The notes beneath the pieces are model-generated. The model was not told the origin of the DNA and searched no databases. It saw only the letters and a list, made by a program, of their open reading frames with translations. Positions 6,495-14,660 of a DNA stretch of 20,436 nt are shown here, in pieces (within the stretch, counting starts at the first letter, position 1; each line of letters begins with the position of its first letter). The stretch covers positions 1-20,436 of the forward strand of contig CAZRHR010000051.1 in the NCBI GenBank assembly GCA_964599915.1, in the 5' to 3' direction. Origin of the DNA: CAZRHR01 sp964599915. Its GTDB lineage: Bacteria > Bacteroidota > Bacteroidia > CAIKAF01. Both the position numbers and the translations under genes were made by a program.

Positions 6495-7699
6495 TGGAAA
6501 TCAGGGAGTTAAAAAACAGATTTGGCATCATCGGAAATGCACCGATGTTGGACCGTGCGCTGGACATTGCCGTTCAAGTGGCGCCCACTAATCTAAGTGT
6601 CTTAATCACAGGAGAAAGTGGTGTTGGAAAAGAGGTGTTTTCGAAAATCATCCATGCCCTTAGTCCCAGAAAACATGGTCCGTTTATCGCGGTAAACTGC
6701 GGTGCCATTCCCGAAGGCACCATAGATTCTGAGCTTTTTGGACATGAAAAAGGGAGTTTTACCGGCGCCACCGATGGACGAAAAGGATATTTTGAAGTGG
6801 TCAATGGCGGGACCATTTTCTTAGATGAAGTGGCCGATTTGCCACTGACCACCCAGGTTCGCCTTTTACGGGTGCTGGAAACGGGAGAATTTATCCGTGT
6901 AGGTTCTTCTAAAGTGCAAAAAACGGAAGTTCGTGTGGTGGCAGCCACCAACCTCAACATGCTGGATGCCATTCAAAAAGGAAAATTCCGAGAAGACCTT
7001 TATTATCGCCTTAATACCGTTCCCATCCGGATTCCATCTTTGCGAGAAAGACCGGGCGATATTGACTTTTTGTTTAGAAAATTTGCCACCGATTTTGCTG
7101 AAAGATATCGGATGCCGGTGGTGCGGTTACAACCCGATGCCCTTGCCCTACTGCAAAAATACCGCTGGCCGGGGAACATCCGCCAACTCAAAAATTTAGC
7201 AGAACAAATTTCGGTGCTGGAACATGAACGGGAGATTTATGCAGATACGGTGAGGCGGTACTTGCCGGACGACCAAGGGGCTTACCTGCCAGCAATCCAA
7301 CGAAACTTTACAGAGCAAGAGGCCGGACCGGAACGAGATGTACTCATGCGCGCCGTGGTTGAACTTCGCAAAGAAGTAGATGAACTGAAAACAGTGGTCG
7401 TATCCATGTTACAATCGGGAGGCCATGTATCTCTTACCAATTTGGGAGAACAGGAAGTATTTCCTTCTGAACAAATGCATTCCTCCGGACTTCACCAACC
7501 CGCTGTGATTCCTAGAGAGGTAACCATACATCATCCTGTGGAAGAAAGCCTTCGTTTAGAAGAAAAAGAAAAAGACCTCATTGAACGGGCCTTATTGAAA
7601 CACCGTGGAAAAAGAAAAATGGCGGCCACAGAGCTTGGTATTTCAGAAAGAACCCTCTACCGAAAGATCAGAGAGTATGGCATCAAACTCAAACAATAA
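6494..7699 (+). CDS. Sigma-54-dependent AAA+ transcriptional activator with Fis-type HTH
   Basis: About 401 residues from ATG 6494, which overlaps the miaB stop (TAATG). It is an enhancer-binding protein that would use ATP hydrolysis to open sigma-54 RNA polymerase complexes. Seen in sequence: Walker A GESGVGKE (residues 40-47); GSFTGA (87-92) as the sigma-54 contact loop, with Ser in place of the usual Ala of GAFTGA; Walker B GGTIFLDE (105-112); FREDLYYRLNTVPIRIPSLRER; YRWPGNIRQLKNL; and a C-terminal Fis HTH ending ATELGISERTLYRKIREYG. There is no N-terminal receiver, PAS or GAF domain: only about 30 residues precede Walker A. A helical, coiled-coil-prone segment (VELRKEVDELKTVV) links the AAA+ and DNA-binding parts. 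Signal input is therefore unclear. A regulator of this type next to miaB is a common Bacteroidota arrangement. Confidence 0.95.
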   Translation: MEIRELKNRFGIIGNAPMLDRALDIAVQVAPTNLSVLITGESGVGKEVFSKIIHALSPRKHGPFIAVNCGAIPEGTIDSELFGHEKGSFTGATDGRKGYFEVVNGGTIFLDEVADLPLTTQVRLLRVLETGEFIRVGSSKVQKTEVRVVAATNLNMLDAIQKGKFREDLYYRLNTVPIRIPSLRERPGDIDFLFRKFATDFAERYRMPVVRLQPDALALLQKYRWPGNIRQLKNLAEQISVLEHEREIYADTVRRYLPDDQGAYLPAIQRNFTEQEAGPERDVLMRAVVELRKEVDELKTVVVSMLQSGGHVSLTNLGEQEVFPSEQMHSSGLHQPAVIPREVTIHHPVEESLRLEEKEKDLIERALLKHRGKRKMAATELGISERTLYRKIREYGIKLKQ

Positions 7700-7725
7700 G
7701 CGCATCGGATAAGAGTTATGATGAT

Positions 7726-9183
7726 ATGAAAAAACTGAAGTTTGGGTTTGTTTTCTCTTTGTTGGCTTTGCTGTTAAGTCTGGAAACAGGCTGCTTAGAT
7801 GAATCGACCCAAGGCAGTCTTCAAGAGTTATCTTTTAGCAGGGATACTGTTTTTTTCGACACCGTTTTTACCACCTTAGGGACGTCTACGGAAAGCCTTA
7901 AACTCTACAACAACGGCACCCAAACCCTTCGCATCAAACGCATTCGTCTTTCTCAAGGCACGGTGTTTCGGTTCAATGCCGATGGAACCCCCGGACCAGA
8001 GGTAGAAAACCTAGACATTTTGCCTGGAGACAGTGCTTTCGTTTTCCTCGAAGCCACTTTGAATCCGAACCAAGGAAACGGGGTTTTGATTTACGAGGAA
8101 ACCTTGATTTTTGAGTCAGAAACGGGAAGTAAAGAGGTCGTTTTGGCGGTGCCGGGTACGGATGCCATCTTCTATTTACCCACAGACACCTTGACCACCG
8201 GAGGCGGAGGACTCCCCTACTCCATTTTACCTTGTGCCACCACATGGAAAGCCGGAAAACCCATTGTAGTGGTGGGCTACCTTGTTGTAGACAGCCTTTG
8301 CAGCCTAACCATTGAGGCAGGCGCACAAATTTATTTTTACCGGAACGGAGCGCTTTGGATTTATCGGGGTGGAAACCTTACGGTGAATGGAGAACAAAAT
8401 GCCAAAGTGGTCTTTCAAGGGACGCGTCTTGGCGCCACTTTTGAAGAGCTGCCTGGTCAATGGGACCGCATCCTCGTCAACGACGGAGGCACCGTAAATA
8501 TTCGCCATGCCCTCATTAAAAATGCCTTTATTGGATTACAAACCGACCATCTTGGAAGACTCTCCGGACAAGACGGACCGGGCGAGGTGAACTTACAATC
8601 GGTGGAAATAAAAAATTGCAGTGGACTTGGCATTTTTTCCAGAGGCCACCGCATCAATGCATTCAACCTGTTGGTGCATAATTGCGGACAATATGCAGCC
8701 GCCCTCACCTATGGTGGAAATTATCGCTTTTACCATACCACACTGGCCAATTATTGGAGCAGAAGCAACCGACAAACCCCTGCCTTATTTTTCAACAACT
8801 TCTTCATAAACGGCAACGAGGCTATTGGTTGGCCCTTAGATTTTCAAATGCAAAATAGCCTTGTCTATGGAAGTCTGGAAAAAGAATTCACCTACGATTC
8901 CATCCCAACTACGCCACTTCAATTTCAGTTTGATCACTGTGCTTTACGGGTGGCGCCTAATTTTTCGCTTTCACCCGCGTCCCGTTATGTAAACGTTTGG
9001 AAAAACATCAATCCGCAGTTCGAGCAACCCTCTCTAGGGCAATTTATCCTCAAATCCAATTCCCCCCTGCTGGATTCCGCCAGCACTCAATCCATCACGA
9101 CTTTTCCATTCCAACTTACTTTTGATTTAAACGGGAAAAACCGTAGTTTCTCCCTGCCGGATCCCGGCGCACTGGAACGTTAA
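7726..9183 (+). CDS. Probable lipoprotein with right-handed beta-helix repeats
   Basis: It encodes 485 residues. The N-terminus has a KKLK start, a hydrophobic run and LETGC, with Cys23 the likely lipidation site; Glu at -3 is unusual for a lipobox. Residues 30-130 form an Ig/choice-of-anchor-like domain with the recognisable LSFSRDTVFFDTVFTTLG opening. From about residue 185 onward come short strands and turns (LTIEAGAQIYFY, LTVNGEQNAKVVFQG, VNIRHALIKNAFIGLQ, VNLQSVEIKNCSGLGIF) typical of parallel beta-helix (NosD/Pel-like) coils. This two-part architecture is widespread and uncharacterised in Bacteroidota. It is probably outer-membrane or surface anchored and binds or processes polysaccharide; that role is inference. 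No catalytic residues are evident. It follows the sigma-54 activator by 26 bases, and its stop overlaps the SDR start (TAATG). Confidence 0.85.
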   Translation: MKKLKFGFVFSLLALLLSLETGCLDESTQGSLQELSFSRDTVFFDTVFTTLGTSTESLKLYNNGTQTLRIKRIRLSQGTVFRFNADGTPGPEVENLDILPGDSAFVFLEATLNPNQGNGVLIYEETLIFESETGSKEVVLAVPGTDAIFYLPTDTLTTGGGGLPYSILPCATTWKAGKPIVVVGYLVVDSLCSLTIEAGAQIYFYRNGALWIYRGGNLTVNGEQNAKVVFQGTRLGATFEELPGQWDRILVNDGGTVNIRHALIKNAFIGLQTDHLGRLSGQDGPGEVNLQSVEIKNCSGLGIFSRGHRINAFNLLVHNCGQYAAALTYGGNYRFYHTTLANYWSRSNRQTPALFFNNFFINGNEAIGWPLDFQMQNSLVYGSLEKEFTYDSIPTTPLQFQFDHCALRVAPNFSLSPASRYVNVWKNINPQFEQPSLGQFILKSNSPLLDSASTQSITTFPFQLTFDLNGKNRSFSLPDPGALER

Positions 9184-10025
9184 TGGCCATGAAAAAAATT
9201 TTAATCACAGGCGGGACCTCCGGCATCGGACTTGAAATCGCCCGAATACTCGGTAAACAAGGGCATCACCTCCTTATTACAGGCCGGAATCCTGAAAAAT
9301 TAGCACAAGTAAAAGCGGAGCTTTCCGGGGTGAACCTCATCACGTATGAAGCTGATTTTTCAAGGTTGGAGCAGGTTTGGAAATTAGCCGAAAGGCTTTG
9401 TGCTGAACATGAGCACATCGACGTGGTCATCAATAATGCCGGCGGTGCCAATGGCAAAAGGACCTTAACGCCAGATGGCTTCGAGCTTACTTTCGCGGTA
9501 AACCATCTTGCGCCGTTTCTTTTAACCCATTTGCTCCTTCCCCTGTTGGAAAAATCGGTCCAAGGTCGCATCATCAATTTGGCGTCTTCTGCCCATTATC
9601 ATGGAAAAATCTACAAAGAGGACCTTCAATTGTCCAAAGGCTATTTTATTTTAAAAGCCTATGCCCAAAGTAAGTTGGCCAATGTGATGTTCACGTTGGA
9701 CTTAGCCGAAAAGCTAAAAGACACCAACATTACCGTGCATGCTGTACATCCGGGCGTAGTGAAAACCAAAATTGGCCAAAAAAATGCACTGGGTTATATG
9801 GGACTGGTTTGGCAATGGATTACCCTACTCAAAGGGATTTCGGTCACTGAGGGAGCGGATAATTCGGTTTGGCTGGCTACTACCGAGGATACCCGTGCAC
9901 TCCATGGTAAATATTTCCATAAAAGAAAATCTGTGCGTCCTGCGCCACAAGCCATGGATTTGGAAACCAGACAATGGTTATGGAAGGAAAGCGTTTACCT
10001 TACTGGGCTGCCTAAAGACTGCTAA
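9183..10025 (+). CDS. Short-chain dehydrogenase/reductase, retinol-dehydrogenase-like
   Basis: It encodes 280 residues. This is a cytoplasmic NAD(P)-dependent oxidoreductase of the classical SDR family. Motifs: TGGTSGIG (residues 9-16) for the nucleotide; NNAG (84-87); a Ser135/Ser136 pair in LASSAH; and catalytic Tyr160-x-x-x-Lys164 (YAQSK), followed by VHPGVVKT. The NHLAPFLLTHLLLP stretch and the absence of a membrane segment match soluble relatives of retinol dehydrogenases. An Arg in TGRNPEKL after the second strand fits an NADP preference. The substrate is unknown. The start at 9183 forms TAATG with the preceding stop; a second ATG at 9189 (MKKILITGG) is equally plausible. It is last in the miaB operon and faces asd across 34 bases, in which I see no clear hairpin. 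Confidence 0.93.
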   Translation: MAMKKILITGGTSGIGLEIARILGKQGHHLLITGRNPEKLAQVKAELSGVNLITYEADFSRLEQVWKLAERLCAEHEHIDVVINNAGGANGKRTLTPDGFELTFAVNHLAPFLLTHLLLPLLEKSVQGRIINLASSAHYHGKIYKEDLQLSKGYFILKAYAQSKLANVMFTLDLAEKLKDTNITVHAVHPGVVKTKIGQKNALGYMGLVWQWITLLKGISVTEGADNSVWLATTEDTRALHGKYFHKRKSVRPAPQAMDLETRQWLWKESVYLTGLPKDC

Positions 10026-10059
10026 CAAACGCTTTATCAAGTTTTTTGTAATTGGAAAA

Positions 10060-11073
10060 TCAAGCGTGGCTTTTTGAACTTGGCTTAAGTCTGCCTTTTC
10101 GCACAAACAATTCAGCAATCTGAACCGCATTGGTCGCAGCACCTTTACGGATGTTATCTCCAACAATCCAACAATGAAATCCATGGGCTTGGGTGACGTC
10201 TCTACGAATGCGTCCGACAAATACTTCATCTCGACCTTCAATGGCCAGAGGTGTTGGATAAGTGGAGGTTTCGGGTTGGTCCATGAGCACCACACCAGGC
10301 GTTCTGCGGAACATGGCATGGATTTCATACATTTCAAATGGCCGGAAGGTTTCCACCAAAACCGATTCAGAATGTCCCACAGCTACCGGCACACGGGTAC
10401 AAGTAGGGGCAATAAGAATGTGATGGTCTTGAAAAATTTTCCGGGTCTCATTGATCAATTTTGCCTCCTCAAGTGTAAAACCGTCCTCTTTAAATGAATC
10501 TACTTGTGGAATGATATTTTTATCGATGTGATGCGGGTAAAAGTCGCCTTTAACACCCGTGGTCATTTCTTGGTGCCAATGGGTAATGCCCTTCATTCCT
10601 GAACCGGAAACCGATTGCATGGTGGTGACAACCATCCTGCGAATACCAAGGTTCTTCCGAATTTCATTCATGGCCACTACCAGAATAATGGTAGAGCAAT
10701 TTGGATTGGCGATAAGCATTTCATTACCAACCAGAGAAGACCCATTGACTTCGGGAACCACTAAAGGCACATTGAGATCCATGCGCCACGCGGAAGAATT
10801 ATCAATCACAATGGCTCCAACTGCATTGAAAGATTTGGCGTACATTTTTGACACCGCAGACCCAGCTGACATCAGCACTAAATCTGGCTTCATGGAAATG
10901 GCCGTATCCATAGAAACCGTGGTGTAAGATTTATCCTTAAAAAGAATGGTTTTACCCACTGAGTTTTCAGAAGCCACAGGAATGAGCTCATCAAGCGGGA
11001 AGTCTCTCTCCTCCAGCACTTTAATCATGGTTTGCCCCACAAGCCCTGTAGCTCCTACAACTGCAACTTTCAT
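10060..11073 (-). CDS. asd: Aspartate-semialdehyde dehydrogenase
   Basis: 337 residues from ATG 11073. Asd reduces aspartyl-4-phosphate to aspartate semialdehyde with NADPH, the branch step to lysine/diaminopimelate, threonine and methionine. Seen in sequence: the nucleotide loop VVGATGLVG (residues 5-13), IDNSSAWRMD, VVPEVNG, the active-site Cys126 in IANPNCSTI, QSVSGSGMKG, and CTRVPVAVGHSE with the catalytic His region. The length is normal. An ATG 33 bases further upstream (11106) would add 11 residues, but a -7 element (11115-11108) overlaps it, so the transcript probably starts after that codon; MKVAVVGATG is also the usual family start. The gene stands alone between convergent SDR and divergent lamin-tail genes. 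Confidence 0.97.
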   Translation of the reverse strand: MKVAVVGATGLVGQTMIKVLEERDFPLDELIPVASENSVGKTILFKDKSYTTVSMDTAISMKPDLVLMSAGSAVSKMYAKSFNAVGAIVIDNSSAWRMDLNVPLVVPEVNGSSLVGNEMLIANPNCSTIILVVAMNEIRKNLGIRRMVVTTMQSVSGSGMKGITHWHQEMTTGVKGDFYPHHIDKNIIPQVDSFKEDGFTLEEAKLINETRKIFQDHHILIAPTCTRVPVAVGHSESVLVETFRPFEMYEIHAMFRRTPGVVLMDQPETSTYPTPLAIEGRDEVFVGRIRRDVTQAHGFHCWIVGDNIRKGAATNAVQIAELFVRKGRLKPSSKSHA

Positions 11074-11107
11074 TATATGGTAATGCGCTTCACTTTTTGA
11101 ATCCATC

Positions 11108-11115
11108 CAAAATTA
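11108..11115 (-). promoter_or_regulatory. -7 promoter element for asd
   Basis: On the minus strand the sequence reads TAATTTTG, an exact match to TAnnTTTG. It implies a transcript start near 11103 and a leader of about 30 bases before ATG 11073. It argues against the upstream ATG at 11106. The -33 box is indistinct. Confidence 0.55.
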
Positions 11116-11122
11116 GTATAAT

Positions 11123-11130
11123 TACCTTTA
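11123..11130 (+). promoter_or_regulatory. Possible -7 element for the lamin-tail gene
   Basis: TACCTTTA matches TAnnTTTG at all but the last base, 28 bases before ATG 11159. TTTG at 11096-11099 lies 23 bases upstream, slightly far for a -33 box. It would lie back to back with the asd promoter. Confidence 0.35.
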
Positions 11131-11158
11131 CAACCATAAATGATAGGATAAAGAATCC

Positions 11159-14100
11159 ATGAAGAAGTTTTTAGGGTTTTGGGCTTTGGCCCTTTGGATG
11201 CCACTCCAAGCACAATGGGCAGATAACTTTTCAGACGGGGACTACACCAACAATCCTACTTGGTCTGGCGATGTGAATAAGTTTCAAGTAAATGGAAGTC
11301 AGGAACTTTGGTTAAATGCTCCGGCAGTAGCCAACGACACCGCCTACCTGAGTACCGTCAGCACGGTCATGGATAATGCCTCGTGGGAATTTTACGTTCG
11401 TTTAGGCTTTAGTCCCTCAAGTACCAATTTTGCCCGGGTATATCTCGCCGCGGACCAAGCGAATTTCAAGCTACCCCTCAATGGGTATTTTATTCTCATT
11501 GGTCAAGTAACTTCTCCGGTAAGCAGCAGGGAAGTATCGCTTTATCGCCAAACGGGTACCACTACCACTAAAATTATTAGTGGACTTACTGGTGACTTCG
11601 ATGGCATTGACCCCTTGATTGTCAGGGTAAAAGTGACCAGAGATGGGGTAGGAAACTGGGAATTGCTTTATGATAAAACCGGTGGAAACACCTTCATTTC
11701 CATGGGAACGGCCAATGATGTAACGCACAGCACAAGCTCGTTTTCAGGCGTAAGATGCCGGTTCACTTCTACCCGAAAAGATTTATTCTGGTTCGATGAC
11801 TTTGTGGTTACCGGAACACCTGTGGTAGATGTAACGCCTCCGACGGTTTCAGGCGTTTCAGTGGTAACAAATCAACAAATTCGTGTGGTTTTTTCTGAAC
11901 CCATTCAATTGGCCAGCGCCACCAATCCACTCAATTACCAAATAAATAATGGCCTTGGAAATCCGGCATCGGCTCAGATTGACCCACAAAACGCTTCTGC
12001 GGTATTGCTGAATTTATCTACACCTATTCAGAATAGTACTTTGTATCAGGTCAGCATCAGTAATGTGCAAGATTTAGCTGGAAATAGCATGACCAATGCC
12101 ACCTTGCCATTTGCTTTAATTATTCCTGCAGCAGGCGATGTAGTCATCAACGAAATCCATCCTGACCCTACTCCACCCTTGGGATTGCCTGAATTTGAAT
12201 TTATTGAACTTTATAACCGTACCAGTTTTCCGCTCGACTTGGGCAACTGGACTTTAACCGTGGGCACCAGCCAGCGTGTTTTACCAGCGGGACTTGTCAT
12301 TCAACCCGACAGCTTTTTGGTTTTGGCAGATCCCGCAGGGAATGGATTTTTTCCAACGGGACTACCCATTCATTTCATGAGTTCTTGGGCATCCCTAACC
12401 AATGGAGGCGCCCAACTTACCCTGACCTCTTCCGGTGGTATCCAAATAGATCAAGTCACCTATTCTTTAGACTATTATAACGATGCAGCCCGCAGTGGTG
12501 GAGGTTGGTCCATGGAAAGAAAAACTGCGGGTGAATTTTGTGGGGGAGCAAGAAATTGGGGAGCAAGTAATGACCCGGCCGGCGGAACGCCGGGGCGTGA
12601 AAACTCAAACCTAATCAGTCAACTTTCGCCCTTGATTTTGGAAGACGTGATTGCCGAAGGGCCAACACAAATTTTAGCCAGCTTCAACAAAGAATTAGAT
12701 GTAAACAGCATCCAAGCCACAGATTTTTTCATTGACCAAGGTATTGGTTCGCCTATCAACGCCACCATGGTAGGACCGGGTCAGGTGCGGATGGTTATTT
12801 CCAGTGTGTTGAACACAAGTACCATTTACAACCTCACCCTGCAAGATACCTTACTGGCTTGTCGCGGGCAGAGCGCCGCCTTGCCGCAAACCCTCGATTT
12901 TGTATTTTATGTACCTGAAGCTTTTGATGTGGTGGTGCATGAAATTATGGCAGATGAATCGCCGGTGGTGGGCTTACCTGCCAATGAGTGGATAGAAATC
13001 CGTAACCGGAGGAATTTTCCCATTCCCATGCGAAATTGGACTCTTCAGGTGGGAAGTTCTACCATCACCTTGCCCGCGGGACGGTTAGAACCGGATTCGT
13101 TTTTAGTGTTAATGGCGGCCTCTTTTGTTCCGTCTTTTCCAAACATTGCCACCCTTTCGCTCAATAGTTTACCCTCATTAACCAACTCAAGTGGCACGCT
13201 CACCCTTCGCGCACCCAATGGTGCCTTTGTACACTCCGTAACCTACAGCGACAGCTGGTATGGCAGTAGCGCTAAAGCTGCCGGCGGTTGGACACTGGAA
13301 ATGCGTGACCCCAATAACCCTTGCGGAGCGGCATCCAACTGGACGGCCAGCACCCATCCCACAGGAGGCACACCAGGACTTGAAAATTCTGTCCATGGCG
13401 TAAATCCTGACCAAACGGCACCCCTTCTCCTAAGAGCTGGACTTTTCCAACCAGATACGGCCATCTTGTATTTCAACGAAGCCATCATGCCGGCCTCTGT
13501 AAATGCCGCAGATTTTGCCTTTCACACCAATGCTAGCAATCCTATCGACTTCCGACTTGTAGAACCACAACTGACAAGGGTTATGGTTAAACTTCCCGAA
13601 ATTCCCCAACCCGGACAGGTGTATCCCATTTGGGTTCAAGGAGAAATCAAAGATTGCGCAGGAAACATGGCGGCCATGGATACCGTTTGGATTGGAATCC
13701 CAGAAGCCCCGGAGGCCAATGACATCATTTTAAATGAAGTACTTTCTGCTGCGACAGGTTCTAATGTAGATTTTGTAGAAATCTATAACCGCTCTGGCAA
13801 AATGATAGACCTTGCCCAAATTAGACTTGGAGGATACGATAGCATTTTGGTGGAAGTGACCAGTCCAAGAGTCATTAACGATTGGTCTTTACTTTTGGCA
13901 CCCGGTGAATATTTGGTGCTTTCCCCCAACCAAAACATTGTAAAAACCTTCTATCAAACCCAGGCGCCTAGACATTTCTGGGACATGAGTTCCTTTGTTT
14001 CTCTCGCCAAAGAATCGGGGTCAGTGGGTTTGGCCACGATTGGATTTGAGGTGCTCGATGCGCTGAGTTATACGGCAGATTTTCAATTTTCCCTGCTCAA

Positions 14101-14560
14101 TACTACAGACAATGTATCTATGGAGCGCATTTTACAGGATCAGCCGACCCAAAATCCCAGAAACTGGACTTCCGCTGCACAGCAAGTTGGATTTGCTACC
14201 CCTGGATATCGTAATTCCCAAATGGGTATGTTGGCTCCTTTAAGCGGAAACTTTACGGTAGAACCACCTATTTTTTCACCTGACAATGACGGCTACCAAG
14301 ACCAATTGATGGTGCAATATCAATTGGCCGAACCGGGATTCTTGGGAACTGTTAAGGTATTTGACGCCGCAGGAAGACAGGTCGCCATTTTGGCCAATAA
14401 TGAATTATTGGGAATGCAAGGATTTTGGATTTGGGACGGTGTGATTACAGATGGTTCCAAGGCGCGAGTAGGCGTGTACGCCATCACCTTTGAAATTTTC
14501 GCACCGGATGGAAGAAAAGATTTCTTTAAAAAGGCGGTGACGATTGCCACCAAATTGTAA
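11159..14560 (+). CDS. Large secreted multidomain protein: alternating Ig-like and lamin-tail domains
   Basis: It encodes 1133 residues. A signal peptide (MKKFLGFWALALWMPLQAQ) is cleaved near residue 19. Domains in order, approximate residues: concanavalin/LamG-like beta-sandwich 20-225; Ig-like (SbsA/Big_5 type) 229-323, 490-588 and 752-850, each opening with a P-x-L/V and a V-x-F-x-E/K-x-I/L strand; lamin-tail domains 325-482, 589-744 and 854-1020, the first two ending GGTPG-x-ENS and the third ATPGYRNS; and a C-terminal domain 1032-1133 (FSPDNDGYQD, VKVFDAAGRQV, WDGVITDG, VGVYAITFE) resembling FlgD-Ig/CHU_C-like ends found on type IX-secreted proteins. It is probably exported to the cell surface or medium, perhaps as an adhesin or as part of a nuclease-like secreted system; function is not known. 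It has only five cysteines, four of which are placed regularly (see findings). A bidirectional terminator follows. Confidence 0.92.
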   Translation: MKKFLGFWALALWMPLQAQWADNFSDGDYTNNPTWSGDVNKFQVNGSQELWLNAPAVANDTAYLSTVSTVMDNASWEFYVRLGFSPSSTNFARVYLAADQANFKLPLNGYFILIGQVTSPVSSREVSLYRQTGTTTTKIISGLTGDFDGIDPLIVRVKVTRDGVGNWELLYDKTGGNTFISMGTANDVTHSTSSFSGVRCRFTSTRKDLFWFDDFVVTGTPVVDVTPPTVSGVSVVTNQQIRVVFSEPIQLASATNPLNYQINNGLGNPASAQIDPQNASAVLLNLSTPIQNSTLYQVSISNVQDLAGNSMTNATLPFALIIPAAGDVVINEIHPDPTPPLGLPEFEFIELYNRTSFPLDLGNWTLTVGTSQRVLPAGLVIQPDSFLVLADPAGNGFFPTGLPIHFMSSWASLTNGGAQLTLTSSGGIQIDQVTYSLDYYNDAARSGGGWSMERKTAGEFCGGARNWGASNDPAGGTPGRENSNLISQLSPLILEDVIAEGPTQILASFNKELDVNSIQATDFFIDQGIGSPINATMVGPGQVRMVISSVLNTSTIYNLTLQDTLLACRGQSAALPQTLDFVFYVPEAFDVVVHEIMADESPVVGLPANEWIEIRNRRNFPIPMRNWTLQVGSSTITLPAGRLEPDSFLVLMAASFVPSFPNIATLSLNSLPSLTNSSGTLTLRAPNGAFVHSVTYSDSWYGSSAKAAGGWTLEMRDPNNPCGAASNWTASTHPTGGTPGLENSVHGVNPDQTAPLLLRAGLFQPDTAILYFNEAIMPASVNAADFAFHTNASNPIDFRLVEPQLTRVMVKLPEIPQPGQVYPIWVQGEIKDCAGNMAAMDTVWIGIPEAPEANDIILNEVLSAATGSNVDFVEIYNRSGKMIDLAQIRLGGYDSILVEVTSPRVINDWSLLLAPGEYLVLSPNQNIVKTFYQTQAPRHFWDMSSFVSLAKESGSVGLATIGFEVLDALSYTADFQFSLLNTTDNVSMERILQDQPTQNPRNWTSAAQQVGFATPGYRNSQMGMLAPLSGNFTVEPPIFSPDNDGYQDQLMVQYQLAEPGFLGTVKVFDAAGRQVAILANNELLGMQGFWIWDGVITDGSKARVGVYAITFEIFAPDGRKDFFKKAVTIATKL

Positions 14561-14575
14561 GGAGACTTTAAAGAT

Positions 14576-14610
14576 AAAAAAGCCCGGTGAGTGATCATCG
14601 GGCTTTTTTT
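14576..14610. terminator. Bidirectional intrinsic terminator
   Basis: GCCCGGTGA (14582-14590) pairs with TCATCGGGC (14595-14603) around the loop GTGA, with one G-U wobble. It is flanked by six A (14576-14581) and seven T (14604-14610), so it should work on both strands. It lies between the convergent lamin-tail gene (stop 14560) and the DUF3467 operon (stop 14661), ending both. Confidence 0.93.
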
Positions 14611-14660
14611 GTAGGTGCGAACCTTGGAAACACAGTTTCCGGAGAAATGAGATTATGGAT

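Noticed and set aside
6574..6972. Antisense 132-residue open frame over the sigma-54 activator
   Set aside because: Long antisense frames are expected opposite conserved AAA+ coding sequence; the product is low-complexity and unlike any family.
10026..10059. Terminator between the convergent SDR and asd genes
   Set aside because: There are T- and A-rich runs but no stem of useful length.
10559..10927. Plus-strand 122-residue open frame across asd
   Set aside because: It is a shadow of the asd reading frame, whose catalytic motifs are all present on the minus strand.
13187..13209. TGGCAC-containing sequence as a sigma-54 (-24/-12) promoter
   Set aside because: It lies inside the lamin-tail coding sequence, and the -12 half lacks the required TTGC spacing.
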